A DNA stretch of 64,000 nt from Acetobacteraceae bacterium. Its GTDB lineage: Bacteria > Pseudomonadota > Alphaproteobacteria > Acetobacterales > Acetobacteraceae. The translations under genes were made by a program, and so were the position numbers. Of the stretch, positions 44,463 through 54,217 are shown piece by piece (position 1 is the first letter of the stretch; each line of letters opens with the position of its first letter). The DNA lies in the NCBI GenBank assembly GCA_024280945.1, contig JAMXLO010000122.1, positions 157,923 through 221,922 of the forward strand, read 5' to 3'. The notes beneath the pieces are model-generated. The model made no database searches. It was given only the letters and a program-made list of their open reading frames with translations, and was not told the DNA's origin.

Positions 44463-45755
44463 ATGGCAAAACTGAAGCGTCGCACGCTGCTGCAAGCATC
44501 AATGGGCGTGCTGGCTGCGCCGCAGATCATGGCGCAGAGCAAGCCGGAGAAGCTGGTCTATGTCGGTGACAACGGTCCATGGCATTACGTGATGGTCGAA
44601 GAGGTGGCGCCCGCGTTTGAGAAGGCGACCGGTATTAAGGTGGACTTCACACTGCTGCCGGTTGATCCATGGCGGGCGCGGCTGCGGGCAGAGCTCGGAT
44701 CCGGCAGCAGCGGCATCGACGTGGCGCAATTCTCGGTCAGCATGACCGGCTGGATGGCGCCGCATATGGAAGACCACGAACCGCTGCTGGCTCAGATCAA
44801 GGCGAAACACCCCGAGTTCGACTGGAACGACTACTTGACCGGTACCAAGAAGGCGGCGACCTACGAGGGCAAACTGACAGGTCTGCCGTATCGCATCACC
44901 ACCGGTATTTTCCACTACCAGAAGGCGCTGCTCGAGCAGGCCGGTTTCGCCAAGCCGCCAGAAAATTGGGAACAGTTCCTGAAGACCGCGCAGGCGGTGA
45001 ACGCACCGCCCGAGCGCTATGCCTATGGCCTGATGGGCATGCAGGGTGCCGGTATGTATTCCTGCCTTGCTTCCTTTCTATTTTCTAACGGCGGCGCACG
45101 CATGGTGGACTTCAAGACCGGCGAGGTGTTCATAAACGATGCAAAGGCAGTGGAAGCGCTGCAGTTCTATGGTGATCTCATTACCAAGTACAAACTTGTG
45201 CCGCCGGATGCGATGACCTGGCAATTCGAGGAAATCGTCGCCGGTGGCCAGCGCGACCGCTATGCCATGGTGCAAATGTTCGCCCCTTACGGCACGCTGA
45301 TCAACGATCCGAAGCTCTCGAAGACCGGCGGCAAATGGGCGTGGACCACGGTGCCGGGACCGCACAACAAAGAAGAAGGTCGAACCTGGATCGATGGCCA
45401 CACGATCGGGGTGCCGAAATACACCAAGAACAAGGAGTGGGCACTGGAGTTCGTGGCGATGTGTTGCGCTCGCGACTGGCAGAAGAAGGCCATGTTCCGC
45501 GGCAATGCACCGCCGCTGCGTTCGGTGCTGGAGGACCCGGAGATGGTGGAAAAGATCGGCTGGCCACCGGTGGCCGCACAGGCGATCGAGACAGGCACGC
45601 CAACTCCGGCCAACCCGGTCTGGGATACCTTGGAGGTGCAGATGCGCTCCGCCATTGCCCAGGTTCAACTTGGACAGAAGACGGCAAAGGTTGCGCTGGA
45701 CGAATTGGCAGCTGACTGGCAGCGCAGCCTGCGACGTGCAGGAATCGGCCGGTGA
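44463..45755 (+). CDS. ABC importer extracellular solute-binding protein
   Basis: A 430-residue periplasmic binding protein. The leader MAKLKRRTLLQASMGVLAAP has a paired-Arg (Tat-like) start and ends near IMAQ. The mature part has VGDNGPWHYVMVEEVAPAFE, GIKVDFTLLPVDPWRARLRA, ELGSGSSGIDVAQFSVSMTG, GLPYRITTGIFHYQKALLEQ and KEWALEFVAMCCARDW, family-1 SBP traits. AGGGGGAGA precedes the ATG. It delivers substrate to the two permeases. A frameshifted paralogue follows directly (GTGA overlap). Confidence 0.92.
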   Translation: MAKLKRRTLLQASMGVLAAPQIMAQSKPEKLVYVGDNGPWHYVMVEEVAPAFEKATGIKVDFTLLPVDPWRARLRAELGSGSSGIDVAQFSVSMTGWMAPHMEDHEPLLAQIKAKHPEFDWNDYLTGTKKAATYEGKLTGLPYRITTGIFHYQKALLEQAGFAKPPENWEQFLKTAQAVNAPPERYAYGLMGMQGAGMYSCLASFLFSNGGARMVDFKTGEVFINDAKAVEALQFYGDLITKYKLVPPDAMTWQFEEIVAGGQRDRYAMVQMFAPYGTLINDPKLSKTGGKWAWTTVPGPHNKEEGRTWIDGHTIGVPKYTKNKEWALEFVAMCCARDWQKKAMFRGNAPPLRSVLEDPEMVEKIGWPPVAAQAIETGTPTPANPVWDTLEVQMRSAIAQVQLGQKTAKVALDELAADWQRSLRRAGIGR

Positions 45756-47043
45756 TCCGCCGCCGTTCGCTGTTGCAGGCAGGCGCCGCCACGGCGGCGC
45801 TGCCGCGTGTCGCTCTGGCGCAGAGCAAGCCTGAGAAACTGGTATTCGTCGGCGACAACGGGCCCTGGCACTGGTGCCTGGTCGAGGAGGTCGCGCCAGC
45901 ATTTGAAAAGCAACATGGGATCAAGGTCGACTTTACCCTGCTGCCGATCGATGCGCTGAGCGCTCGGCTGAAGGCGGAGTTGAACTCTGGTTCGTCTGGC
46001 ATCGACGTCATCCAGTGGACCGCCACTTATGCCGGCTGGCTGGCGCAACACATGGAGGATCACGATAAGCTGCTGGCCAGCTCAGCCAGTAGACACCCCG
46101 ATTTTGACTGGGACGATTTTCTGCCGCCGATCCGCGACATGGCCAGCTATCAGGGGAAGCTGCTGGGCATTCCGTATCGCGTCACCGCCAGTATCCTGAA
46201 CTATCAGAAGCAGCTGTTGGCGGATGTCGGCTTCGACAAGGCGCCAGAAAATTGGGAGGAGTTTCAGGCGGCGCTAATTGCCACCACCAAGGCAGGGGCG
46301 CCCACCCGCTACGGCCTGGGCATCTGGGGACGGCAGGGACCGGCCGATCGTTGGCGGGTTCTCCCCATTCCTGCGTGGCAACGGCGGTCGCTATTTCGAT
46401 CCGAAGACCTATGACATCGAGATCAACAACGTCCGTGCGATCGAGGCGCTGCAATACTACGGCGACCTGATGACCAAATACAAGGTGATCGTGCCGGATG
46501 CGATCACCTGGGAGTTCGACGAGATTGTTGCCGGCGGACAGAATGACCGCTACGCAATGACGATCACGCTCGCGCCATACGGTACGCTGATCAACGATCC
46601 GAAGCTTTCGAAAACCGCCGGCAAGTGGGCGTGGGCCGTCGCGCCAGGTGCGCATTCGCGCGCGGACAGCAGAGTGAGCGTCGGTGGCTGGACGTTCGGC
46701 GTGCCGACGGCGTCGAAGAACAAGGACTGGGCGTTCGAGTTCATTCAGTTCGCCTGCTCGAAGGAGTGGATGCGGCGATCGGTAGTGCGCGGCAATGCTC
46801 CACCGCGTGTCGGTGCTGAAGCACCCTGACGTGATGCGCGACTATGGTTGGGCGCCGGTGCTGGCCGAGGCGATGCAGACCGCAACGCTGGAACCACGCG
46901 ATGCAATCTGGCCCACGATGGAACTGTCGCTGCGCACCGCGATCTCCTCGGTGCTGTCCGGGCAAAACACGGCAAAGCCCGCACTGAATGCGGTCGCGTC
47001 TGACTGGCAGCGCGCCCTACGGCGAGCGGGGTTGAAGGGCTGA
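45752..47043 (+). pseudogene. Second solute-binding protein gene, inactivated by two frameshifts
   Basis: A tandem paralogue of the intact binding protein: LVFVGDNGPWHWCLVEEVAP, ELNSGSSGIDVIQWTATYAG, GIPYRVTASILNYQKQLLAD all align with copy 1. The first frame (GTG at 45752) breaks around 46350-46375 and stops at 46414. The second frame resumes SPFLRGNGGRYFDPKTYDIE to NAPPRVGAEAP and stops at 46829. The third resumes VSVLKHPDVMRDYGWAPVLA near 46805 and runs to the normal end ASDWQRALRRAGLKG. Two indels make it non-functional unless the assembly is wrong here. Confidence 0.85.
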
Positions 47044-47067
47044 CCCTGCACCCATACAGTGGCAACG

Positions 47068-48144
47068 ATGACAGAGACCATGACCATTGATGGCGCGATC
47101 GACTGCGACATCCACCCTGGAGTGCCGGAAATCAAGGCATTGCTGCCCTATATGAACGATTTCTGGCACGAATCGTTTATTGCCCGTGGGCTCGATGGCT
47201 TCGATATGATGAGCTACCCGCTTGGATCACCGATTACCTGCCGCCCCGACTGGCGCGTGAAGGGCGAACGGCCTGGATCCAGCCTCTCCGGTATGCAACG
47301 CCACGCGTTGGATGCGTTCGGCATCAGCCTGGCGATCTGCAATCCGCTCACCGGAGGCCAGGTCGCGGTCAGCGAGAGCATGGGGGCGGCGATCTGTTCG
47401 GCGGTCAATGACTGGATCGTCGAGCATTGGCTGAACAAGGACAGGCGACTGCGCGCCTCCATCGTCATACCCCCACAGGCTCCGCTGCTCGCGATAGAGG
47501 AGATCGAGCGGATCGCCGGGGACGAACGTTTCGTGCAGATCCTGATGCCGGCGGCGTGCGAGATGATGCTGGGTCGCAGCTACTATTGGCCGATCTACGA
47601 GGTTGCGGCGAAGTACGACCTGCCGATCGGGCTGCACGCCGGCAGCATGTACCGCTACGCACCCACTTCGACTGGCTGGCCATCGCACTACCTGCACGAC
47701 TATGTCGCCAATTCGCAGCTATTCGAGGATCAGTTGCTCAGCCTGATTTCGAACGGTGTGTTCAACCGCTATCCGCATCTGCGTTTTGTGCTGATCGAGT
47801 CGGGTGTGACCTGGCTTCCCGGCTTCATCTGGCGCGCGATCAAGACCTGGCGCGGCGTCCGTGCCGAGGTGCCATGGCTCAAGCGTTCGCCGGCGGAGAT
47901 CATCCGGGAGAATGTGCGGCTGACGGTGCAGCCGATCGACGCGCCGCGCGACAGCAATGTGTTCGACCGCATCATCGAGATGATCGACAGCGACAACATG
48001 CTGCTGTTCGCCTCGGACTTTCCGCACTGGCAGTTCGATGGCGATGCCGTTCTGCCCGCCGGCTTGTCGCCAGCTCTGCTGCAGCGCATCCGCGTCGATA
48101 ATCCGCTGGAGACCTATCCTCGCCTAAAGGAGACCCTTGCTTGA
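47068..48144 (+). CDS. Amidohydrolase 2-family metal-dependent hydrolase/decarboxylase, copy 1
   Basis: A 358-residue TIM-barrel enzyme of the ACMSD-like amidohydrolase group. The N-terminal metal motif is AIDCDIHPGVPEIKALLPYM; central KYDLPIGLHAGSMYRYAPTS and the C-terminal LLFASDFPHWQFDGDAV supply further metal ligands (His and Asp). Such enzymes decarboxylate or hydrolyse aromatic and heterocyclic acids. The ATG at 47068 follows the ruined binding-protein gene by 24 bp, so it is likely in the importer operon and acts on the imported compound. Confidence 0.85.
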   Translation: MTETMTIDGAIDCDIHPGVPEIKALLPYMNDFWHESFIARGLDGFDMMSYPLGSPITCRPDWRVKGERPGSSLSGMQRHALDAFGISLAICNPLTGGQVAVSESMGAAICSAVNDWIVEHWLNKDRRLRASIVIPPQAPLLAIEEIERIAGDERFVQILMPAACEMMLGRSYYWPIYEVAAKYDLPIGLHAGSMYRYAPTSTGWPSHYLHDYVANSQLFEDQLLSLISNGVFNRYPHLRFVLIESGVTWLPGFIWRAIKTWRGVRAEVPWLKRSPAEIIRENVRLTVQPIDAPRDSNVFDRIIEMIDSDNMLLFASDFPHWQFDGDAVLPAGLSPALLQRIRVDNPLETYPRLKETLA

Positions 48145-48157
48145 AGGAGATTGGGCA

Positions 48158-49261
48158 ATGAACGCGCCCGTTGACGTTATTGAACGCCGCCTTGCAGCCG
48201 ATACACGGCTCGGCATCATCGATTGTGACATTCATCCCTCGTTGCGGCCAGGCGCATTGAACCAGTACCTGTCGGAGCGCTGGCGCAAGCACGTGGCAGA
48301 GTACGGCAAGCTGAATTGCGGGATCTACGCCGATCGGGGGACCTATCCGCGGTTCTCCCCTGCCACGTCGCGACGCGATGCCTGGCCGCCGGGTGGCGGA
48401 CTGCCCGGATCCGATGTGGCGTTCATGCGCGAACAGCTGCTCGACGCCTACAACATCGCCTATGGCGTTCTGGAGCCGCTGATCGGCGTCAACACGTCGC
48501 GCAATCTTGACGAAGCGGCGGCCCTTTGCTCGGCTGCCAATGACTGGCAGGCGCATGATTTCGTCGACCAAGAACCTCGGCTCCGCGCGTCGATCCTGGT
48601 GCCGCAGGATGATCCCGAAGCGTCGGTGAAGGAGATCGAGAAGCGCGCCGGCGACTGGCGTTTTGCGCAGATCCAGCTCGGCTCGAAGACGTCGGAACCG
48701 CTTGGACGCAGACGCTACTGGCCGATCTTTGCCGCGGCGCAGGCCAACGATCTGTCGATCGGTCTGCATATAGGCGGCACGCAGTCGAGCGCGCCTTCGC
48801 CCAGCGGTTGGCCACAGTTCTACATCGAAGACCACCATGTGCTGGTGCACTCGATGCAGAACCAGGCGGCGAGCATGATCCTGGAGGGCGTGTTCGAGGC
48901 ATTCCCCAAGCTGAAGGTGTGCCTGATCGAAGGCGGTTTCGCCTGGGCGCCATCACTCGGCTGGCGGCTCGACGCCCATTGGGAGAAGATGCGCGACGAG
49001 GTGCCACAGGTGAAGCGGCGCCCATCCGAATACATGCGAACCAACCTGTGGTTTGCGACCCAGCCGGTCGAGGAGCCGGAGAACCCCGACGACCTGCGTC
49101 AGGTGTTCGAGTGGATCGGCTGGGATCGGATGGTGTATTCGTCCGACTATCCGCACTGGGACTTTGACGATCCGCATCTGGCGTTTCGCTTCCAGATGAC
49201 GGAGCAAGAAAAACGCATGCTGTTCCACGACAACGCATTGAGCGTCTATACGTTCCGATAG
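48158..49261 (+). CDS. Amidohydrolase 2-family metal-dependent hydrolase/decarboxylase, copy 2
   Basis: A 367-residue paralogue of the preceding enzyme. Metal-site motifs: LGIIDCDIHPSLRPGALNQY, ANDLSIGLHIGGTQSSAPSP and MVYSSDYPHWDFDDPHLAF. GAAGGAGA precedes the ATG, 13 bp after copy 1. Two adjacent, clearly diverged copies suggest a two-step pathway, two substrates, or a heteromer; sequence does not decide. Confidence 0.85.
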   Translation: MNAPVDVIERRLAADTRLGIIDCDIHPSLRPGALNQYLSERWRKHVAEYGKLNCGIYADRGTYPRFSPATSRRDAWPPGGGLPGSDVAFMREQLLDAYNIAYGVLEPLIGVNTSRNLDEAAALCSAANDWQAHDFVDQEPRLRASILVPQDDPEASVKEIEKRAGDWRFAQIQLGSKTSEPLGRRRYWPIFAAAQANDLSIGLHIGGTQSSAPSPSGWPQFYIEDHHVLVHSMQNQAASMILEGVFEAFPKLKVCLIEGGFAWAPSLGWRLDAHWEKMRDEVPQVKRRPSEYMRTNLWFATQPVEEPENPDDLRQVFEWIGWDRMVYSSDYPHWDFDDPHLAFRFQMTEQEKRMLFHDNALSVYTFR

Positions 49262-49285
49262 GGGCTTCGGCGGCGCGGCCGGCAC

Positions 49286-50173
49286 TCATTCCGGATCGAT
49301 TAGCTTGAGCACGGCTGGGTGGTATTTTTCCCCGTTGCCTGCCTGGTCCGACGCTTTCAGACGCTGCATGGTCAGCTCTGCTCCTGGCACAGCAAGGCGG
49401 CTTTCAGCCGCCATTTCCAGCGCGTAAGACAGGTCCTTGATCGCATAGCGAGTGGAGAATGCCCGCTCCGGGAAGTCGCGCGGCAGCATAGATTTCATGC
49501 CGTGGCTCCGCAGCACAAAGCTGTCGCCGGAGCCTTTGGCGAGGATGGGAAGCAGCATTTCCGGTGGAACACCATGACGACGACCGATCGCGATAGCTTC
49601 GGCAAGTGCACTGGTGTGCTGGAACACCAGCATGTTGTTCAGGACTTTGCAGACTTGGCCACACCCGATGGGACCGCAATGGGTGATGTCCGTACCCATC
49701 GTCTCAAGTACCGGGCGAACATGCTGGAACACTGCCTCTGTCGCGCCGACCATGATGGAGAGCTCACCACGTGCCGCTGCTTCCCGAGTACGAGCCACCG
49801 GTGCGTCGGCAAAGCCAATACCATGTTGGTCAAGCCGCGCCCCGATCTCGCGTGTGAGCGGCACTGATGAAGTGGACGTGTCCACTACACACTGACCGGG
49901 GCTCAGGTGCTGCTCCAGCGCCGCCACCACGGATGCGACCGCCTTGCCATCCGGAAGTGAGAACAAGATCAAGTCGCAATCCCGGCCAATTGCGTCCAGC
50001 GGCATGGGAATTACCCCGTCAGTTGCGAGGCGGGCGAGCGGTTCGCTGCGCAGATCGTATGCCAGCACCCGCTTGCCGGACCGTCGGGCCAGATGCCCGC
50101 ACATCGGCTCACCCATCACGCCCAGGCCGGTAAACCCGATCGTCTCGATTGGCCGCAGTGCGCCGATTGCCAT
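49286..50173 (-). CDS. NAD-dependent beta-hydroxyacid dehydrogenase (HIBADH family)
   Basis: A 295-residue oxidoreductase. The Rossmann loop is IGFTGLGVMGEPMCGHLARR, the substrate-binding DTSTSSVPLTREIGARL and the catalytic Lys in GCGQVCKVLNNMLVFQHTSA. The family covers 3-hydroxyisobutyrate, tartronate semialdehyde and related acids; the normal GxxGxGxMGxxMAxNL is slightly altered. AGGAG is just upstream of the ATG at 50173; a TTG two codons earlier is less likely. It is convergent with the amidohydrolase genes. Confidence 0.88.
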   Translation of the reverse strand: MAIGALRPIETIGFTGLGVMGEPMCGHLARRSGKRVLAYDLRSEPLARLATDGVIPMPLDAIGRDCDLILFSLPDGKAVASVVAALEQHLSPGQCVVDTSTSSVPLTREIGARLDQHGIGFADAPVARTREAAARGELSIMVGATEAVFQHVRPVLETMGTDITHCGPIGCGQVCKVLNNMLVFQHTSALAEAIAIGRRHGVPPEMLLPILAKGSGDSFVLRSHGMKSMLPRDFPERAFSTRYAIKDLSYALEMAAESRLAVPGAELTMQRLKASDQAGNGEKYHPAVLKLIDPE

Positions 50174-50280
50174 GGTCAACTCCTATTCTCCTTTCACCGG
50201 ATGCTCGGCCTGGATTCCTCTGGTGGCAACAGCTCGACCTGAGGCATTCTGCGTACGGGCGCCTATCGCTTCGACGGCTG

Positions 50281-50586
50281 ATGCGACTGTTCCTCTATGG
50301 CACGTTACTTGGTGATCGGAGGTTGGGAGTGGGAACCCCGGCCACGCTGACAGGTTGGCGACGCGTCGTGCTGCGCGGCACCCGCTATCCAACATTGCGA
50401 CGTGACCGCAGAGGCGCTGTATCTGGCGCAGTAGTGAAGCTGCCTGCGCCCGTGTTGCGGCGATTGGTTGCCTATGAAGGCTCGGCATATCGCCTGGTTC
50501 GGGTTGTCGTGCGGACGCCAAACGGCAAGACTGCCGCTAATGCGTGGATTGCGCCCGGCGGCACGCGCCGGCCTTGGAGGGAATGA
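50281..50586 (+). CDS. Gamma-glutamylcyclotransferase-like (AIG2) protein
   Basis: A 101-residue protein with the GGCT-like signature MRLFLYGTLLGDRRLGVGTP, then RVVLRGTRYPTLRRDRRGAV and LRRLVAYEGSAYRLVRVVV, where the Glu in YEGxxYR is the likely acid/base. Members split gamma-glutamyl compounds into 5-oxoproline. The start has no clear ribosome site. It precedes the D-threonine-aldolase-like gene by three bases, so they are co-expressed. Confidence 0.83.
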   Translation: MRLFLYGTLLGDRRLGVGTPATLTGWRRVVLRGTRYPTLRRDRRGAVSGAVVKLPAPVLRRLVAYEGSAYRLVRVVVRTPNGKTAANAWIAPGGTRRPWRE

Positions 50587-50589
50587 ACC

Positions 50590-51714
50590 ATGTTGCAGCC
50601 ACCGCCCGCCCGCCCCGGCATGCGCGAGGACGAAGTCGATACGCCTGCCCTGCTGATCGACCTGGATGCATTCGAGCACAACCTCGACCATATGGCTGGG
50701 CTGCTGGCGCCGACACCGGCAAAACTGCGGGCCCACGCCAAGACACACAAGTCGCCGGTCATCGCGCGGCTGCAGATGGCGCGCGGCGCCGTCGGGCAGT
50801 GCGTGCAGAAAGTGGCGGAAGCCGAGGCGCTTGCCTGGGGCGGCATCCCTGACATCCTGGTAAGCAACGAGGTCGTGGGCCCGCCGAAGCTCGCACGGCT
50901 GGCCGCGTTGGCACGGATCAGCAAGGTGGCAGTTTGTGCCGACGATCCCTCTCAGGTAGCGGCTATCGAGGCTGTTGCCGAAGATGCCGGCGTGCGCCTG
51001 CCGGTTCTGGTGGAGATCGATGTCGGTGCTGGACGCTGTGGCGTCTTACCCGGCCCGGACGCCGTGGCGTTGGCCAAGCTTATCGCTCAGTCGAAGCACC
51101 TGATATTCGGTGGACTGCAAGCCTATCATGGCAGTGCGCAGCACAAGCGCACGGTGGAGGAGCGGCGCACGCTGATCGGCAATGCGGTGGATGGGTCGCG
51201 ACGTACGGTGGAACAGCTGCGCCAGCAGGGACTTGACTGTCCGATCGTCGGTGGTGCCGGCACAGGCACGTTTCAGATCGAATCCGCATCAGGCGTGTAT
51301 AATGAGATCCAGGCTGGTAGCTACGTCTTCATGGACGCGGATTATGCCCGCAACCTGGATGAAGCCGGCGTACCGGTCAGCACCTTCCGTCATTCGCTGT
51401 TCGTGCTGGCGACAGTGATGAGTACGCCGAACCGGAATATTGCCGTGGTGGATGCCGGGTTGAAGGCGCTGGCGGTGGACAGCGGCATGCCAACGATATG
51501 GCAACGGCCCGACATCCGCTATCTTAGCGCCTCAGACGAGCACGGCAAGCTCGAGGTGGCGTCGGAAACCACACCGCCGAAGCTTGGCGAGAAACTGCGG
51601 CTGGTGCCTGGGCACTGCGATCCGACAGTGGATCGCTACGACTGGTATGTCGGCGTGCGCGGCGGGCGGGTGGAGTGTCTTTGGCCTATCGCGGCGCGCG
51701 GCGGGATGCACTGA
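50590..51714 (+). CDS. D-threonine aldolase-like PLP enzyme (alanine racemase N-fold, DSD1 family)
   Basis: A 374-residue PLP-dependent enzyme. It has DTPALLIDLDAFEHNLDHMA, the PLP lysine in RAHAKTHKSPVIARLQ, VLVEIDVGAGRCGVLPG, and the C-terminal metal site around LVPGHCDPTVDRYDWYVGVR. The family includes D-threonine aldolase, D-serine dehydratase and 3-hydroxy-D-aspartate aldolase; the sequence alone cannot separate these. GGAGGG lies eight bases before the ATG. Confidence 0.88.
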   Translation: MLQPPPARPGMREDEVDTPALLIDLDAFEHNLDHMAGLLAPTPAKLRAHAKTHKSPVIARLQMARGAVGQCVQKVAEAEALAWGGIPDILVSNEVVGPPKLARLAALARISKVAVCADDPSQVAAIEAVAEDAGVRLPVLVEIDVGAGRCGVLPGPDAVALAKLIAQSKHLIFGGLQAYHGSAQHKRTVEERRTLIGNAVDGSRRTVEQLRQQGLDCPIVGGAGTGTFQIESASGVYNEIQAGSYVFMDADYARNLDEAGVPVSTFRHSLFVLATVMSTPNRNIAVVDAGLKALAVDSGMPTIWQRPDIRYLSASDEHGKLEVASETTPPKLGEKLRLVPGHCDPTVDRYDWYVGVRGGRVECLWPIAARGGMH

Positions 51715-51837
51715 CCCTTCGGATCAGTCAGCTCAGTCGAAATGACGTGATGCTGACTATGCTCGCGCCCGGTTGACAAGGCTTGACCCTGTGCAACTGT
51801 TGCGCGGTGGTCGCAGCAGAACCATGAGGGGACTCCA

Positions 51838-53616
51838 ATGAAAAAAATCGCCGGTTCCAACATGTATCTCCGCCTTCTGGCTGCATCCAGTGCGCTCGTC
51901 GCGTTGCTTGCGACGGGTCCTGCGAGAGCGGCTGACGAAGTCACATCGGACCGCCTGCTCAATGCGGATAAAGAACAGGGCAACTGGCTGCTGCATCACA
52001 AGGACTATTCCGCGCATCGCTTTTCAACGTTGAACCAGATCAATCGCGAGACGGTCCAAAACCTCAAGGTCGCATGGACGCTGCAACTCGGTGGTCTCGA
52101 GGGCGGCGGCATCTGGACGCATGGTGGCCTTGAGGGTACGCCAATTGCCGAAAACGGCTTCCTCTACGTCACCGATGGCTGGGGATCGGTCTACAAGATC
52201 GATGCCCGTGAAGGAAAGCGAAAGCTGGTCTGGAAGATGGATCCTAAGACGGATCATGACTGGGCCGGCGCGATAGCGTGTTGTGGCGTGGACAACCGTG
52301 GCGTCGCTTTGTGGGATAATCTGGTCATATCGCACACACTCGATGGTCGGCTGATCGGCACCGACAAGGATACCGGTGAAATCGCCTGGCACCGTCAGGT
52401 GGCCAACCCTGACAAGGGCGAAGTCGTGACGGGTGCGCCACTCGTTGTAAAGAATATGGCGATTACCGGTGTTGCCGGCGCCGAATACGGCATCCGGGGC
52501 TGGATTGCCGCGACCGACCTCAAGACGCAAAAGGAAGTCTGGCGCAGCTACACAATCCCAACCAAGGGCGAGCCTGGTATCGAGACGTGGCAGGGCAGCA
52601 ACGATGCAGCGGCAACCGGCGGCGGATCGACCTGGGTGACCGGCTCTTACGATCCGTCAAGCAACACGATCGTCTGGGGCGTTGGCAACCCAGGACCCGA
52701 TTGGGACAGCGAGTATCGCCCAGGCGACAATCTGTTCACCGACAGCTCAATCGGTCTCGATGCGGACACCGGTAAGATCAAGTGGCATTTCCAGCACACA
52801 CCGAATGATCCTTATGACTATGACAGCGTTGCCGAGAATGTCCTCGTCGATACCACCATCCATAATCGGCCGGTGAAGCTGGCACTGGAGGCCGACCGCA
52901 ACGGCTTCGCCTATGCAATCGACCGCACCAACGGCGAATTCGTCTGGGGGCTGCCATTCGTCAAGAAGCTCACCTGGACCAAGGGGCTGAACCCGGAAAC
53001 TGGCAAGCCGGTCGAGTATGACCCGAAGCAACCGGTCCAGCACTATAATCCGCAGGCGACACCCAGCCGCCAAAACCTGGAGACCGACATCTGTCCCGGC
53101 AACATGGGCGGCAAGAACTGGCCTCCCACCGCGTTCAATCCGGAGCTGAACCGCTGGTACATTCCGGTGATCGAAAGCTGCAATCACATCAAGGTGGAGG
53201 TGCAGCAGCCTGGCTCGTTCAAGCCGCGCGAGTTTTTCACCGGCGGTGGTCCAAAGGAGAACGTGCAGATCACCGGCAGCATCACCGCGATCGACGTCGC
53301 GACCGGCAAGGAGGTCGGCAAAGCCGAGACCCGCTATCCGATGCTGGGTGGAATTCTGGCGACACCGGACCTTGTGTTTGCCGGCGAACCGGACGGCACG
53401 ATCATGGCCCTGGACGCCAAGACGCTCAAAGTGCTGTGGGAGTTCGAGTGCGGATGTGGCGTCAACGCGCCGCCGATGACCTTCACTGCAGGCGGCAAAC
53501 AGTACATCGCCATCCTCGCAGGTCAGGGCGGCGCATGGGACAAATGGTTCATCGAGGCGACACCGGAACTAAAGACGATTCAGCCCGGTTCCATGCTGTT
53601 CGTCTTCGGACTCTGA
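51838..53616 (+). CDS. PQQ-dependent alcohol dehydrogenase, lanthanide-type (XoxF/PedH-like)
   Basis: A 592-residue periplasmic eight-bladed propeller quinoprotein. A signal peptide ends GPARAAD. The vicinal cysteine ring is at C148-C149 (GAIACCGVDNRG). The active-site loop is PNDPYDYDSVAE: catalytic Asp327 is followed two residues later by Asp329, the extra acidic residue that marks lanthanide-dependent enzymes. W-motif-like repeats include GTPIAENGFLYVTDGWGSVY and AGEPDGTIMALDAKTLKVLW. GAGGGGAC precedes the ATG. A cytochrome c gene follows 65 bp downstream as electron acceptor. The alcohol substrate is not known. Confidence 0.9.
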   Translation: MKKIAGSNMYLRLLAASSALVALLATGPARAADEVTSDRLLNADKEQGNWLLHHKDYSAHRFSTLNQINRETVQNLKVAWTLQLGGLEGGGIWTHGGLEGTPIAENGFLYVTDGWGSVYKIDAREGKRKLVWKMDPKTDHDWAGAIACCGVDNRGVALWDNLVISHTLDGRLIGTDKDTGEIAWHRQVANPDKGEVVTGAPLVVKNMAITGVAGAEYGIRGWIAATDLKTQKEVWRSYTIPTKGEPGIETWQGSNDAAATGGGSTWVTGSYDPSSNTIVWGVGNPGPDWDSEYRPGDNLFTDSSIGLDADTGKIKWHFQHTPNDPYDYDSVAENVLVDTTIHNRPVKLALEADRNGFAYAIDRTNGEFVWGLPFVKKLTWTKGLNPETGKPVEYDPKQPVQHYNPQATPSRQNLETDICPGNMGGKNWPPTAFNPELNRWYIPVIESCNHIKVEVQQPGSFKPREFFTGGGPKENVQITGSITAIDVATGKEVGKAETRYPMLGGILATPDLVFAGEPDGTIMALDAKTLKVLWEFECGCGVNAPPMTFTAGGKQYIAILAGQGGAWDKWFIEATPELKTIQPGSMLFVFGL

Positions 53617-53681
53617 TTTTTTGCCGGGCCCGCCGCGCCCCAGCGAGCCCACACCTTGGCGTCCAACCGAATGCAACATGG

Positions 53682-54212
53682 ATGCGCACGACTAATCTGC
53701 TGACGATGTTCCTCATCGCAATGCTGGTCGCCGGGGCTGGTGGTCAGGCTGTGGACTCTGCGGACAAGGCTCTGGACGCCGAGGGAAAATCGGTGTTCCG
53801 CAGAGCCAACTGCATGGGCTGTCACAAATGGGACGGCAGCGGTGGTGGAGGCTATGGCGGAGACGCACTCTCGTTGCGCCAGACGCAGTTGAGTCGAGAA
53901 CAGATCATTATGACCGTCGAGTGCGGGCGACCGGGAACGGGTATGCCCTACCATATGCGCGGCGCGTACGATGACTCGAACAAACCATGCTCCGGGATGG
54001 ATAGGCAACAGGCAGGCGTGCAGATGCCGCCGGAACCAACCACCTATCTGCGCGCCAATGACATCAAAGCCGTCGTGGCTTATGTTATCGACACCATCAA
54101 AGGAAAGGGCTCGACCACCCATGCCGAGTGCACCGCGTTCTGGGGGTCCGACTCGCGTGTGTGCAATGTCTACTTGGGCGCCGGCCAACAGCAATCGCGA
54201 CCGGGTGGCTGA
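53682..54212 (+). CDS. Periplasmic c-type cytochrome, partner of the PQQ dehydrogenase
   Basis: A 176-residue exported protein with one heme motif CMGCH (residues 44-48) in RRANCMGCHKWDGSG. A distal Met is likely in GTGMPYHMRGAYDDSNKPCS or VQMPPEP, and the helix ANDIKAVVAYVIDTIKGKG resembles cytochrome c C-terminal helices. Position right after the quinoprotein gene suggests that it accepts its electrons. The start at 53682 gives a proper signal peptide (MFLIAMLVAGAGGQA). Confidence 0.85.
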   Translation: MRTTNLLTMFLIAMLVAGAGGQAVDSADKALDAEGKSVFRRANCMGCHKWDGSGGGGYGGDALSLRQTQLSREQIIMTVECGRPGTGMPYHMRGAYDDSNKPCSGMDRQQAGVQMPPEPTTYLRANDIKAVVAYVIDTIKGKGSTTHAECTAFWGSDSRVCNVYLGAGQQQSRPGG

Positions 54213-54217
54213 ACTCG

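Noticed and set aside
51773..51778. ttgaca as a -35 box for the PQQ dehydrogenase
   Set aside because: No matching -10 at a suitable distance.
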